A stretch of DNA of 64,000 bases, from the NCBI RefSeq assembly GCF_021648825.1, contig NZ_JAKJHS010000006.1, positions 124,001-188,000 of the forward strand, read 5' to 3'. Of the stretch, positions 19,901 to 28,322 are shown piece by piece; the stretch's first letter is position 1; every line of letters starts with the position of its first letter. The position numbers and the translations under genes are program-made. Source of the DNA: Rhizobium halophilum. GTDB taxonomy: Bacteria; Pseudomonadota; Alphaproteobacteria; Rhizobiales; Rhizobiaceae. The notes below the pieces were generated by a model, which had not been told where the DNA came from, searched no databases, and saw nothing but the letters and a program-made list of their open reading frames with translations.

Positions 19901-20105
19901 CGGCGCGTTCCGTTCTGCCGTGGAGATCATGCTGATATTGCAGCTTGTGTCGCTGGTCGAGCACCATCGTGACCGCGATGACCGCCGATGCGACAGCAAG
20001 GATGGCCGCAAAGAAGATGTGGTTTTGCCGGAAAAGCCTGTTCAAGCGTTCCGCACACGAAAGCAAGCTTCGCAACCTCATCCACCTTCGCAAGCCTATT
20101 TCCAT
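16923..20105 (-). CDS. Membrane GGDEF-EAL protein with periplasmic CHASE-like and two PAS domains
   Basis: Likely bifunctional cyclic-di-GMP enzyme or sensor of 1060 residues. A membrane helix (about 30-50), a periplasmic sensor of about 230 residues resembling CHASE domains, and a second helix (about 290-312) precede two PAS domains (about 335-455 and 490-610). GGDEF (about 640-800) is intact as RIGGDEF, with an RRSD inhibitory site five residues before it. EAL (about 805-1055) has EALVRW, DDFGTG, LKIDR and VAEGVE, so both cyclase and phosphodiesterase residues are present. Which activity dominates cannot be read from sequence. The ATG at 20105 is used; an internal Met at residue 9 is an alternative. 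Confidence 0.92.
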   Translation of the reverse strand: MEIGLRRWMRLRSLLSCAERLNRLFRQNHIFFAAILAVASAVIAVTMVLDQRHKLQYQHDLHGRTERAVTAIARRLTARIQMDAAVAQRLSPISDAHTASAQARLHRFIEDELAENPHILGFGLAPAFKLERVYSRASSAAAAQREADNPRTQLRDLLEPPLGKRQQMLTPIPGKDFLALIQPSDGDLDATDPSGAVLVFIDKHVLMREVGVAPSAALEAQMPSLDWLDIAVRDLSQTDGQFFFGEPLIENRAPVTWNLPVPSATWQLLAVPKSGWNVSAPDQMAYRFSLALGGLALIIPIVMASLLIGERNRNIAALRTREANLLELSQRFSLAMEASNIGIWEVTRDGQHLFWDERAAAVHGRSPNGLSNRLDEWLNAILPEDRAAAEAHFFACTCLKQTSSETYRVLLSDGTIKHVRSAGASYCNADGSTRTAGIVWDVTADELMTRTLRQAKQVSDIKNAELELALDELSRREQELEELSNKLDLALASYSCGIWEYDPFTGVERWDERMCQLYGIPYTDGIVSKAQWFARIHPEDQARAEEVSNRFMSRDIQDALVVRVPKADGTTRYIRSVGQLQMDRNGNRKIIGIAFDVTDDALLTAKLKAAKAESDAKNAELEVAKSRIEHNALHDPLTALANRRKLDMELDEISRESRQERQKFTILHLDLDRFKQINDTLGHAAGDAMLTHAAEVLLRNIRRSDIVARIGGDEFVILARGSSSDEQMAQLASRIIAELRQPIDFEGFECRCGVSIGIATANGHHIDARRILVNADIALYRAKAMGRNRYEFFTQNLQAEIISQKRTADEILTGIDNGEFITWYQPQFDAQTNELTGVEALVRWRHPYHGILAPDRFLKIAEDLNVAATLDHIVLQTVLKDKMLWAQRGVHIPKVSVNVSSRRLHDETLIETLQGLSIRPGEISFELVESIFLDEHEDTAASNLEQIKGLGIDIEIDDFGTGHTSIVSLLKLKPKRLKIDRQLVMPILQSPQERALVRSIIDIARSLGVETVAEGVESMQHAALLRDLGCDLLQGYAFARPLAFEDFTEMALTRWVQAAA

Positions 20106-20343
20106 GGTTGGAGGTGTATCAGTGGCGGGTTAATGCAGCCTTGCGGGATGTGCCCGGAATTTGATAGTCGCCGCCGGCACGGCTTTGTTTTGCTTCACTG
20201 TCGGTGCCGTGCGGGCCTGACCTTCGTACAAAACTCGTTAGTTGCTTGCCGGAAAATGTTACCGCAGCGGGCGATTTTCGCCACAATCGAGAGGCTATCT
20301 GACGACGCCGAACCACGCCACAGGCTATGTCGAAAGCTCTCCT

Positions 20344-20604
20344 ATGCGTCTGCTCATTGCTTCTCTGCTCGCAATCGCCAGCTTCCTCTCGCCACTCACT
20401 GGCCTGGCGCAGAGCGCTGATGTCGAGGCAACCATCGATGCGGTCGATGTGGACACACTGACACTGATGCTGGATGACGGTGAGACATACCAGGTGCCCG
20501 AAGAGTTCAATTTCGAAGGGCTGGAGGCTGGTGTGAGGGTCGTCGTATATTACACCGAGATCGATGGTGACCGGGTCGTCGACGATCTGGAAATCGTTAA
20601 GTAG
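20344..20604 (+). CDS. DUF1344 small secreted protein
   Basis: An 86-residue exported protein with a signal peptide (about 1-21, RLLIASLLAIASFLSPLTGLAQ) followed by a small beta-rich domain of the DUF1344 type (TIDAVDVDTLTLMLDDGETYQVPEEF). No function is known for the family; it is common in rhizobia. The ATG at 20344 begins a proper signal peptide, whereas the longer open frame from 20242 adds unrelated residues. Its promoter must lie in the 238-base gap divergent from the GGDEF-EAL gene, where I saw only a long-looped 7-base hairpin at 20177-20212. Confidence 0.8.
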   Translation: MRLLIASLLAIASFLSPLTGLAQSADVEATIDAVDVDTLTLMLDDGETYQVPEEFNFEGLEAGVRVVVYYTEIDGDRVVDDLEIVK

Positions 20605-20631
20605 CCTTCAGCGACTGTTCCGGGAGCTCTG

Positions 20632-21222
20632 CTAGAGCCAGACGAGAGTGCCATCCTCGAGGTTCACCTTCAGAATCTGGTCCTGCGGCACGATCATCAC
20701 GGCCGCCTCATCTTCCGAGATATTTCTCACCAAACGGAAGAGGGACCGGACCACTCCACCATGCGTCACGCAGACCGTTGGTCGCGCCAGCGACTTCAGC
20801 CACGCTCCGACGCGCCAGGAAAGGATTTCATAGCTTTCGGCAGAAGTGCCCGGCGGAATGAAATTCCACTTCTGCTGCGTTCGCGCCACGACCCGTCCCG
20901 GAGAGGCCTGGCCAACCTCTTGAAGTGTCTGCCCCTCCCAATCGCCGAAGGACAGTTCCACGAGACGTTCATCAGTCTCATACGCGGATGGATCCAGCCT
21001 CATCGCAGCCCTTAGCCGCTCCATCGTCTCGCGCGTACGTGAAAGGGGGCTGGAGACGAAATCGTACCGGACCAAATCCTGGCCTATCAGTTGAGCGAGT
21101 CTTTCGCCGTTGCGCGTTGCCTGAGAACGGCCGAGTGCGTTGAGGCCGATGTCCTGCTGGCCCTGCAGGCGTCCTTCGGCGTTCCAATCCGTCTGGCCGT
21201 GTCGGATCACGTAGATAAGCAC
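20632..21222 (-). CDS. Histidine phosphatase family protein (phosphoglycerate-mutase-like)
   Basis: Small phosphatase of the branch-1 histidine phosphatase superfamily. The catalytic motif RHGQTDWN is at residues 7-14, the partner Arg lies in SSPLSRTRETME, the acid in LSFGDWEGQT, and the second His in VCVTHGGVVRSL. The 196 residues form a complete single domain. It lies 18 bases downstream of fabI on the same strand, so the two are probably co-transcribed. The substrate is not predictable; the label does not imply a glycolytic mutase. Confidence 0.9.
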   Translation of the reverse strand: MLIYVIRHGQTDWNAEGRLQGQQDIGLNALGRSQATRNGERLAQLIGQDLVRYDFVSSPLSRTRETMERLRAAMRLDPSAYETDERLVELSFGDWEGQTLQEVGQASPGRVVARTQQKWNFIPPGTSAESYEILSWRVGAWLKSLARPTVCVTHGGVVRSLFRLVRNISEDEAAVMIVPQDQILKVNLEDGTLVWL

Positions 21223-21240
21223 GGCAGGTGTTCCCCGGGG

Positions 21241-22059
21241 TCAGTCCTTGACGACGGAAATGTCTGGAGCGTCCACGGCTTTCATTCCAACCACGTGGTA
21301 GCCACTGTCCGCATGATGAACTTCTCCGGTAACTGAGCGCGACAGGTCTGACAGCATGTAAAGCCCAACATCGCCCACTTCCTCGATGCTCACGGTCCGG
21401 CGAAGCGGCGCATTGTATTCGTTCCACTTCAGGATGTAGCGGAAGTCGCCGATGCCGGAGGCGGCCAGCGTCTTGATCGGGCCTGCCGAAATGGCATTGA
21501 CGCGAATGTTCTTGGGGCCAAGGTCGACCGCAAGATATTTCACGCTCGCCTCGAGTGCGGCCTTTGCCACACCCATAACGTTGTAGTTCGGCATGACCTT
21601 TTCAGCGCCGTAGTAGGTCAGCGTCAGCATGGAACCGCCGTCGGTCATCAGCTTTTCCGCCCGCCGTGCAACCGACGTGAAGGAGTAGACGGAAATCCGC
21701 ATCGTCTTGTCAAAATTATCTGCGGTCGTGTCGACATACCGCCCTGTCAACTCGTCCTTGTCCGAGAAGCCGATCGCGTGGACCAGGAAGTCAATCTTGC
21801 CCCAAAGCTTTTCGATTTCAGCAAAGGCTGCGTCGATGCTGGCTTCATCACCGACATCGCAATCGCCCGCAACCACGGCACCGATCTCGGCAGCCAGCGG
21901 CTCGACACGCCTCTTCAGCGCCTCGCCCTGATACGTGAGGGCGATTTCGCCACCCTGTGCGTGAATGGCCTTGGCAATCCCCCAGGCGATCGAGCGATTG
22001 TTGGCGACGCCCATGATGACGCCGCGTTTACCTGCCATGAGGCCGGAAGCCTGAACCAT
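21241..22059 (-). CDS. fabI: Enoyl-[acyl-carrier-protein] reductase (NADH)
   Basis: Last step of the fatty-acid elongation cycle, reducing enoyl-ACP. This is a short-chain dehydrogenase-type FabI of 272 residues: nucleotide motif GVANNRSIAWGIAKA near residues 17-31, core VHAIGFSDKDEL, and catalytic YNVMGVAK (Tyr159, Lys166, the Tyr-X6-Lys pattern). The start is the ATG at 22059; the reading frame is open for 12 more codons without family support. Rhizobia usually carry two FabI paralogues, and this one is in a fabI-phosphatase pair as seen in relatives. Confidence 0.96.
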   Translation of the reverse strand: MVQASGLMAGKRGVIMGVANNRSIAWGIAKAIHAQGGEIALTYQGEALKRRVEPLAAEIGAVVAGDCDVGDEASIDAAFAEIEKLWGKIDFLVHAIGFSDKDELTGRYVDTTADNFDKTMRISVYSFTSVARRAEKLMTDGGSMLTLTYYGAEKVMPNYNVMGVAKAALEASVKYLAVDLGPKNIRVNAISAGPIKTLAASGIGDFRYILKWNEYNAPLRRTVSIEEVGDVGLYMLSDLSRSVTGEVHHADSGYHVVGMKAVDAPDISVVKD

Positions 22060-22197
22060 GCTATGCCCTCTGAGACGAAAGTCGCGCTGCAACAATTGAA
22101 GGTTGCCTATGGCATAGCCCGCTCAGCCGTTCAAGTTGACCTGGATCATCTCGTGTAAGGCATCGTAACAATGGGTCAGTAGGCCATCCTCAGTGGA

Positions 22198-23337
22198 TCA
22201 GACATAAAGACCTTCGCGCATGTGCCGCATCAGGTCTGTGATCTTGTCATCCGGTTTTTCATGCAAAAGCACACGGAGTTCGACGACAAGCTTTCCACGC
22301 CCCCCATCGTCATCATGAAGGCCCAGACCTTCGAGAACAATTGCGCGATCGGAGCCCGACCAGGCGGGGATGGCGACGGTGCGCTCTCCCTCCGGTGTTT
22401 CGATTTCCTTCTCCGCGCCAAGAACGGCGTCCTCCAGCGCGACTGGCAGAACGGTGTGGAGGTCGAAGCCGTCCACTTTGAACCGGCTGTCCTTCTCGAC
22501 CCGCACCGTCACAAGCAGGTCTCCACGCAGCATGCCTTGCACCTTCAACCCTTGGCCCTTCAGGCGAGCCACATATCCGTCCGTCATGCCCTTCTCAAGC
22601 GGCAGGCGCACCTCTCTGTCTTCGGGCAGTTTGATCGTGACCGAAGACAGCTTCAGCAGATCTTCCAGCGTTGCCTTCGCTTCCACTGCATGGTCGGGCG
22701 CCTTTTCTGGCGGCGGTGCGATCCCGCGGATGCGGCGCATCAGGGACGCGATCACCTCAACCGCCTGGACCGCCAGGGGCTGCACCTCGGTGGCTGGCTG
22801 AGCTTTCTGTGGTTCCTCAGCCGCACCGGGGGAGGCAGCGGCGTCTTCTCCTGTTCCGGCCGCTTCTGGCGAAGCTGTGGCGCCCTGGGAAAACGAGCCT
22901 GTCCCTGCCGTTCGCTTGGGGTCAGCAGACGTGTCGCCTGCGGCAGCGCCGAAGATGCGTTCCACCATGTCTTCAGCCGCCTCACCGGCGGTCGCCGCCT
23001 GAGCCTGGGCTCTCTTGGCGTTGGCGCGTGCCAGTTCTTCCATCACCATTTCCGCTTTGGCTCGGGCCACTTTCGCCCGTTCTGCCGCTTCGCGCGCGGA
23101 TTGTCGCTGCTGCATAATCGTTTGCTGGGCCTCGAGCGCTCGGTCGTAGCGTTTACGCCGCTCCGGATCCTTCAACACCTCGTAAGCTCGGCCGATCTCC
23201 GCGAAGCGGGTCGATGCCAAGGGGTCGCCCTGATTGTGATCCGGATGGCTTGACTTGGCTTTGGATCGCCACGCCGATTTGATCTCGTCGGTGTCGGCGT
23301 TTCGTTGCACACCAAGGATAGAATAAGGATCGCGCAT
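22198..23337 (-). CDS. J-domain (DnaJ/CbpA-like) co-chaperone
   Basis: Co-chaperone expected to stimulate the ATPase of DnaK. The J domain occupies residues 1-65 with the HPD motif at 31-33 (HPDHNQGD). A charged Ala/Glu/Arg-rich coiled region and a low-complexity Ala/Pro/Gly linker follow, then a C-terminal substrate-binding domain (about 210-375, [20 protein letters not shown]). There is no cysteine zinc finger, so it is CbpA-like rather than classical DnaJ. Length is 379 residues. A GGAAC-N17-CGTT element 56 bases upstream suggests control by the general stress sigma factor. Confidence 0.9.
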   Translation of the reverse strand: MRDPYSILGVQRNADTDEIKSAWRSKAKSSHPDHNQGDPLASTRFAEIGRAYEVLKDPERRKRYDRALEAQQTIMQQRQSAREAAERAKVARAKAEMVMEELARANAKRAQAQAATAGEAAEDMVERIFGAAAGDTSADPKRTAGTGSFSQGATASPEAAGTGEDAAASPGAAEEPQKAQPATEVQPLAVQAVEVIASLMRRIRGIAPPPEKAPDHAVEAKATLEDLLKLSSVTIKLPEDREVRLPLEKGMTDGYVARLKGQGLKVQGMLRGDLLVTVRVEKDSRFKVDGFDLHTVLPVALEDAVLGAEKEIETPEGERTVAIPAWSGSDRAIVLEGLGLHDDDGGRGKLVVELRVLLHEKPDDKITDLMRHMREGLYV

Positions 23338-23392
23338 CGATGGCCACCGCTTCCAATGGGCAGGGGCCTCTCAGCGCCCCGGTACCCGCAAC

Positions 23393-23418
23393 AACGCAGG
23401 TAAGAGTCCGCCGGTTCC
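23393..23418 (-). promoter_or_regulatory. EcfG-type stress promoter of the J-domain gene
   Basis: On the minus strand GGAAC is followed after exactly 17 bases by CGTT. The alphaproteobacterial general-stress sigma factor EcfG/RpoE2 recognises GGAAC with CGTT at this spacing. The -10 part lies about 55 bases upstream of the J-domain start. No experiment supports it here. Confidence 0.6.
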
Positions 23419-23510
23419 TCAACCTGCAGGATCTACCTTTGCGGAGGTTATCAGTTCAGTTCTGAATCAGTGGTTACGGCGCAGGAGGCGCCATCGGCAG
23501 GGTTAAAATT

Positions 23511-23963
23511 CTACTGACGATCGAAAGCGGTGAGTAACCAGTCGCCGCTACCCGTCATGCAGGCCTGGCCGGAGAACATTGCGATCCCGTCATAGGCGTG
23601 ACGGGTTGTCGTGAAGTCGCGGCAGACCTGACCCTGGTTGCGCGCTTCCTTTATAGTGGAGACCACGCCTGCACTTCCCGTCGCTGCATTGGCCCATGGA
23701 AGCGGGGCTTGACCGATCTTTGTCAAATCCGCCGAAGTCACAGCGTTGCGAACTGTCGTTTCGTCAGAAACACTGGTGGTGGCCTGCGTCGTTGTAGCGA
23801 CCGTGCCTGTAGAGATGGAGCGGTCGACTTTCGCGCTGCCGAGCAGGTCAAGGCTGCTGGTGCAGGAAACGGTGCCAAGGCCTGTGAAACCAAGGACGAG
23901 GATGTGGGACACTAGCAGCATGGCCCTCTTTGAGGGGCTGTTTGACTTTGCTATCAGTACCAC
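23511..23963 (-). CDS. RT0821/Lpp0805-family surface lipoprotein
   Basis: Predicted outer-surface lipoprotein of unknown function. The signal segment contains the hydrophobic run [17 protein letters not shown] and ends at a TVSC lipobox-like cysteine, followed by [14 protein letters not shown]. The conserved C-terminal part includes [18 protein letters not shown] and [22 protein letters not shown]. The start is uncertain: the GTG at 23963 has CAGGA six bases upstream and gives 150 residues. A GTG at 24002 gives 163 residues, and the ATG at 23921 shortens the signal peptide. It is divergent from pdxH, and this pairing is common in rhizobia. Confidence 0.75.
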   Translation of the reverse strand: MVLIAKSNSPSKRAMLLVSHILVLGFTGLGTVSCTSSLDLLGSAKVDRSISTGTVATTTQATTSVSDETTVRNAVTSADLTKIGQAPLPWANAATGSAGVVSTIKEARNQGQVCRDFTTTRHAYDGIAMFSGQACMTGSGDWLLTAFDRQ

Positions 23964-24025
23964 CTTGCGTCCTGTCCGGGAGTGAGTCACGGGCGAATTC
24001 ACCAGTCGGGAGTATTTTAGTCAAT

Positions 24026-24646
24026 ATGTCAGAGAGTGGGTTAACAAGCAGTGACTTCACGCAAGAGAGCGAACCGTTTGCCCTGTTCGGCAATTGGTTG
24101 AAGGATGCGCAAGCGTCCGAGATCAATGATCCGAACGCCGTCGCGTTGGCAACGGTCGACGCGGACGGGCTGCCGAACGTGCGCATGGTGCTGTTGAAGG
24201 GCTACGATGAAAGCGGCTTCGTCTTCTACACGAATTTCGAGAGCCAGAAGGGGCAGGAAATCCTAGGGCAGAAGAAGGCCGCGATGTGCTTCCACTGGAA
24301 GTCGTTGCGGCGCCAGGTGCGACTGCGTGGCGAGGTGGAAGTGGTTACCGATGCCGAAGCGGACGCGTACTACGCGACCCGTCCCCGCGGAAGCCGCATA
24401 GGGGCATGGGCATCGAAGCAGTCGCGCCCCTTGGAAGGCCGCTTCGCCTTGGAGAAGGCGGTTGCAGAGTTCACTACCCGCTATGCCATCGGTGAAGTTC
24501 CGCGCCCATCGCACTGGTCCGGTTTTCGCATCAAGCCGCTAACGATCGAATTTTGGCACGACAGGCCGTTTCGCCTGCACGACCGGATCGAATTCCGCCG
24601 TGCCTCTCCGGAGGGAGACTGGGAGAAGGTCAGGATGTACCCGTGA
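24026..24646 (+). CDS. pdxH: Pyridoxamine 5'-phosphate oxidase
   Basis: FMN-dependent oxidase that makes pyridoxal 5'-phosphate from pyridoxine or pyridoxamine phosphate. The 206-residue protein has the family signatures [41 protein letters not shown] and the C-terminal [16 protein letters not shown]. The ATG at 24026 matches the family N-terminus; an open frame from 23930 overlaps the divergent lipoprotein gene and has no support. It converges on the deacetylase gene with only 3 bases between the stops. Confidence 0.95.
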   Translation: MSESGLTSSDFTQESEPFALFGNWLKDAQASEINDPNAVALATVDADGLPNVRMVLLKGYDESGFVFYTNFESQKGQEILGQKKAAMCFHWKSLRRQVRLRGEVEVVTDAEADAYYATRPRGSRIGAWASKQSRPLEGRFALEKAVAEFTTRYAIGEVPRPSHWSGFRIKPLTIEFWHDRPFRLHDRIEFRRASPEGDWEKVRMYP

Positions 24647-24649
24647 TTC

Positions 24650-25708
24650 TCATCGCGACATCAGCGCGAAGGGAATCCCGGAGGCGAGGGCTGACACGTA
24701 CTTCGGTTGCTGAAAGTAACCGTTCAGGGAAATTCGCGGTAAACCGGTGAGGTTGTCGAGCGTGGCGTCCGACAGCGTCCCCGGCTGAGTCGTGACGGCG
24801 ACGGAGAAGCCGAGATCTTTTGCGATCTTCATATCACGCGCAGAGACCGCGTCTCGCATTCCGTAGGGAAAAGCGAAGCTGGCGGGCAGCATTCCCGTCA
24901 GTTTCTCCAGCCATGCCGCCGACTCATGCAACTCGAGGTGCGCATCCTTATCCGTCAGGCGGCTGACGGCGCGGTGGCTGACGGTATGCGCGCCAAGGGT
25001 CGCGAGGGGGTGCTTGATCAGCGCCAGGAGATCATCCCGCCCCATGACCAGCCGACGTGTCAGGTCGAGAGGATCAATCCCATGTTGGCGTGAAAGGGCA
25101 TCGATCGCGGCGACAGCCTCCGCCTCATCCTTCTCCCAGACATAACCGGCGAAGCGATGAAACGCCGCCTGCACCCGAGAGGAGGACGAAAGCTCTATTC
25201 TCTCGACGCCTTTGCCGAAGTCGAAATCAAGATGCTCTTGGCGCGGCAGAAGTTCCCCCAGCGTCTCCCACCATAGAGAGTGAGTGCGCTCTGCGAACCC
25301 GCGCGTGATGAAGACGGTGAACGGAACTCTGTGACGTTCGAACACCGGAAGCGCGTACTTGGCGTTGTTGTAGTATCCGTCGTCGAGCGTGAAGGCCGCA
25401 AACGGTCTGGCACCGGGCGATGTCAATCGCGCGGGAATCTCGTCGAGGCGTACGAACTCGTAGGCCTCCGATTGCAGCTGCACGATCGCCGCCTCAAGGA
25501 ATTCGGGCGTTACTTCGAGATGGGCGTTCGGTTCGGAGAGCTGCGTGGCCGGACGGACATGATGCAGGGTGAATATGGCCCCGCGTCCGCGCCGGCTGGC
25601 AAACATCCCTGCACTTGATGCAAGATAGGCAGCTTCAAGGACGCCGGCGATGATGTTCCGCTTTCCTCCTCGGCGCCGGATATTCTTCAATCTGCCCTTG
25701 ATGCTCAT
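24650..25708 (-). CDS. Polysaccharide deacetylase family protein
   Basis: NodB-homology carbohydrate esterase (CE4-like) of 352 residues. Motif 1 is TLDDGY (Asp109, Asp110), and the metal-binding histidines appear in LGAHTVSHRAVS around residue 232. A later FAFPYG stretch corresponds to motif 3. A basic N-terminus and a short hydrophobic stretch (AGVLEAAYLASSAGMF) might tether it to the membrane, but no clear signal peptide is seen. The start is the ATG at 25708; the frame is open to 25828 but that extension overlaps the neighbouring VOC gene. The substrate polysaccharide is unknown. Confidence 0.85.
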   Translation of the reverse strand: MSIKGRLKNIRRRGGKRNIIAGVLEAAYLASSAGMFASRRGRGAIFTLHHVRPATQLSEPNAHLEVTPEFLEAAIVQLQSEAYEFVRLDEIPARLTSPGARPFAAFTLDDGYYNNAKYALPVFERHRVPFTVFITRGFAERTHSLWWETLGELLPRQEHLDFDFGKGVERIELSSSSRVQAAFHRFAGYVWEKDEAEAVAAIDALSRQHGIDPLDLTRRLVMGRDDLLALIKHPLATLGAHTVSHRAVSRLTDKDAHLELHESAAWLEKLTGMLPASFAFPYGMRDAVSARDMKIAKDLGFSVAVTTQPGTLSDATLDNLTGLPRISLNGYFQQPKYVSALASGIPFALMSR

Positions 25709-25814
25709 CCGCTTACGTCCCTCATCTGAGGGGACGAAGCTTAATTGCCGCAGTCTTAAGTATTGTTGAACGTAGAAAGCGGCGGTTCCAGGGGGGGCGC
25801 CAAGCAACCTCCGG

Positions 25815-26249
25815 CTAGCGGATTGCACTTGATGCCCGTTCTCCCAGATCCTCGAAAGGTCGCACTAGATAACCGTCCGGATCCGCCACGACGAACTGTC
25901 GGTTCCCCACCTCCTTGCCGTTGCGCCGGTACCATTTCTCCTCCAGGGGAAGGTAGAGCGGGATGTTTGCAAGCTCCAAACGCCGAAGGACGACGTCGAG
26001 GTCCGGTACCCGAAGTTGGAGATTGAGCCCTCGCCCGTAAGGCCGCTCGATCGGCGCGCCAGCAACAGTGAAGGTCCGGCCGAGCCCGATCTGGTCGATC
26101 ATCAGTTCGCCGCCATCGAGAACGAGGTAGGAAAAACCCTCCTCTGGTCTCTCGTAGCGCACGTCAAAGCCGATCACGTCACAGTAGAAGCTACGGCTCT
26201 TCCGCCAATCCGAAACCGCAAGCTCGGGGACCAGCGCATTGCTTCGCAT
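25815..26249 (-). CDS. VOC superfamily protein (bleomycin-resistance-like)
   Basis: Small protein of 144 residues with the vicinal-oxygen-chelate fold: LVPELAVSDWRKSRSFYCDVIGFDVRYERPEEGFSYLVLDGGELM at the N-terminus and VVADPDGYLVRPFEDLG at the C-terminus. This pattern is closest to bleomycin-binding resistance proteins, but many such genes are only dimeric VOC folds of unknown role. It is 4 bases downstream of tldD on the same strand and is probably co-transcribed with it. Confidence 0.82.
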   Translation of the reverse strand: MRSNALVPELAVSDWRKSRSFYCDVIGFDVRYERPEEGFSYLVLDGGELMIDQIGLGRTFTVAGAPIERPYGRGLNLQLRVPDLDVVLRRLELANIPLYLPLEEKWYRRNGKEVGNRQFVVADPDGYLVRPFEDLGERASSAIR

Positions 26250-26253
26250 GTGG

Positions 26254-27669
26254 TCAGGTTTGCGTGCCGCCGACCGTCACCTGGTCCATCCGCAGATGCG
26301 GCTGGCCGACGCCGACCGGAACCCACTGGCCCGCCTTGCCGCAATTGCCGATGCCGGTATCGAGCTTGGTGTCATTGCCCACCATCGAGACGCGCTTCAT
26401 CGCGTCCGGCCCATTGCCGATCAGCATGGCACCCTTGATCGCAGGGCCAAGCTTGCCATCCTCGATCATGTAGGCCTCCGTGCAGCCAAACACGAACTTG
26501 CCCGAGGTGATGTCGACCTGGCCGCCGCCGAAGGAGACGGCGTAGATGCCCTTCTTGACGGAGGCGATCATCTCTTCCGGCGTCTTGTCGCCCGACAGCA
26601 TGTAAGTGTTGGTCATCCGCGGCATGGGAACATGGGAGTAGCCCTGGCGACGGCCATTGCCCGTCGGCTTCATTCCCATCAGCCGCGCATTCTGCCGGTC
26701 CTGCATGTAGCCGACGAGCTTGCCTTTCTCGATCAGGACATTGTAGCCGGAGGGCGTGCCCTCGTCGTCGATGGTGATCGAGCCGCGGCGGCTGTCGACG
26801 GTTCCGTCATCGACGACGGTGACGCCAGGGGAGGCGACCATTTCTCCAAGAAGGCCGGCAAAGGCCGACGTCTTTTTGCGGTTGAAGTCTCCCTCAAGCC
26901 CGTGGCCGACGGCCTCGTGCAGCATGACACCGGGCCACCCATTGCCGAGCACGACGTCCATCGTTCCGGCCGGTGCATCGATCGCCTCAAGGTTCACGAG
27001 GGCCTGCCGCAATGCCTCGTCGGCACCCGCCTGCCAGTTCCCGGAAATGACGAAGTCGCCGAAGCCCATCCGTCCGCCGGTGCCGAAGGAGCCCGACTCC
27101 TGCCGGTCGCCGTCGCCCACGACAACGGAGATGTTGACCCGCGTCATGGGGCGGATGTCCTGGACCCGGTGGCCGTCGGCGCGAAGGATGTCGACCACCT
27201 GCCAGCTTGCCGACGCCGTAGCCGTCACCTGCCGCACCTTCGGATCCTTGCCGCGCAGGTATGCATCGATCTCCGTCAGCAGCTTGACCTTTTCCTCAAA
27301 GCTCGGCTGCCCGATAGGGTTTTCGTCACCGTAATACTTCTTGTTCGTCCGCTGCGGGGCGGCTGCATAGGAGCCGGAATAGCCGGCCGTCACCGCCCGC
27401 ACCGCATCGGCGGCCCGCTCCAGTGCCGCAGCCGAGAGTTCGCCGGCATGGGCATAGCCCACGGCCTCGCCCGCCACCGAGCGAAGCCCGAAGCCCTGAT
27501 CCGTGTTGAAGCTTCCGCCCTTCAATCGGCCGTTGTCGAACGTCAGCGATTCCGCCTGTGCATGTTCGACGAAGAGTTCGCCGTCGTCGGCGCCCGAAAG
27601 CGTCTCGGCGAGGATTCGGCGCAGGCGCGCCTCGTCGCAGTCAAACAGGTTCAGAAGGTCGGTATTCAT
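26254..27669 (-). CDS. tldD: Metalloprotease TldD
   Basis: Catalytic subunit of the TldD/TldE (PmbA) protease, which matures modified peptides and degrades unfolded ones; the partner gene is not in this window. The zinc motif HEAVGHGLE is at 251-259 (the HExxxH form used by TldD), and a downstream FGCTEAYMIEDGKLG supplies the expected third-ligand cysteine. At 471 residues it is complete. The N-terminal segment DDGELFVEHAQAESLTFDNGRLKGGS is typical. It is followed closely by the VOC gene. Confidence 0.96.
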   Translation of the reverse strand: MNTDLLNLFDCDEARLRRILAETLSGADDGELFVEHAQAESLTFDNGRLKGGSFNTDQGFGLRSVAGEAVGYAHAGELSAAALERAADAVRAVTAGYSGSYAAAPQRTNKKYYGDENPIGQPSFEEKVKLLTEIDAYLRGKDPKVRQVTATASASWQVVDILRADGHRVQDIRPMTRVNISVVVGDGDRQESGSFGTGGRMGFGDFVISGNWQAGADEALRQALVNLEAIDAPAGTMDVVLGNGWPGVMLHEAVGHGLEGDFNRKKTSAFAGLLGEMVASPGVTVVDDGTVDSRRGSITIDDEGTPSGYNVLIEKGKLVGYMQDRQNARLMGMKPTGNGRRQGYSHVPMPRMTNTYMLSGDKTPEEMIASVKKGIYAVSFGGGQVDITSGKFVFGCTEAYMIEDGKLGPAIKGAMLIGNGPDAMKRVSMVGNDTKLDTGIGNCGKAGQWVPVGVGQPHLRMDQVTVGGTQT

Positions 27670-27743
27670 GAAAGGCTCCTTCGCTCTTTATCTATGGAAG
27701 AGCGTTTCGACCGATGTAGGTCCCGCCGCGAGCCGAAGCAAGG

Positions 27744-28322
27744 TTAGGGGAGGGCGTCGTAGCCGGCGGCAAAGCCGTTGAGCTCGATCGGGATGCCGAC
27801 GCGGTCCTGGTCCACCGACTCCCTGAGCGCGAAGACGGCGCTCTTGCCGGCCCTCAGGATTCTCATCAGCTCGTCGTCGATCTCGACTTCGACATAGCAG
27901 CCTTCCGAGAAGCAGCGGGTGAAATAGGCGCGGCCGATGTTGTTGTTGTCGACATAGAGCTCCATGCCGTCCTTCAGAAGGACGCCGAGCGGGGCGAGGA
28001 TGCGCAGGATCTTCGCCTTGCGATCCGCAGTCTTCAAAACCACGACCGACAGGCCGACCTCCGGCCGGTCGTCGGCGATCACGTTCTGCATGAGCGCGCA
28101 CTGCTCCGTCGATGCGCCGGCGGGGCGGTCGCAGATAACCGACCAGGCGCCGTGGTTCTCGCGGACTGTTCCCGACTGTTGCTGCGGTGCACTCTGCTGT
28201 GGCGCCCGTTCCTGCGTCGGCGCTTGCTGAGCCGGCGCGACATTCTGCTGAGCTCGCGCGGGAAGCACGGAACCCACAAGGGCGACGGCAAGGCAAGCGG
28301 CGATGATCGAGGAGCGACCCAT
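27744..28322 (-). CDS. Invasion-associated locus B (IalB) family protein
   Basis: Exported protein of the IalB family, named after a Bartonella factor; the molecular role is not established. A signal peptide ends near VLPARAQQ (about residue 25), then comes a Gln/Pro-rich linker, and the domain (about 52-190) has the typical GAWSVICDRPAG...EQCALMQNV start and paired cysteines, with CFSEGCYVEVEID later. The 192 residues fit the family. It is divergent from coxB across 307 bases. Confidence 0.88.
   Translation of the reverse strand: MGRSSIIAACLAVALVGSVLPARAQQNVAPAQQAPTQERAPQQSAPQQQSGTVRENHGAWSVICDRPAGASTEQCALMQNVIADDRPEVGLSVVVLKTADRKAKILRILAPLGVLLKDGMELYVDNNNIGRAYFTRCFSEGCYVEVEIDDELMRILRAGKSAVFALRESVDQDRVGIPIELNGFAAGYDALP

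Noticed and set aside
25709-25814. GGAAC...CGTT pair upstream of the polysaccharide deacetylase
   Set aside because: The spacing is 12 bases, not the 16-17 needed for an EcfG promoter.
26239-27747. 502-codon plus-strand frame opposite tldD
   Set aside because: Shadow frame in the mirror of tldD, without a recognisable domain.
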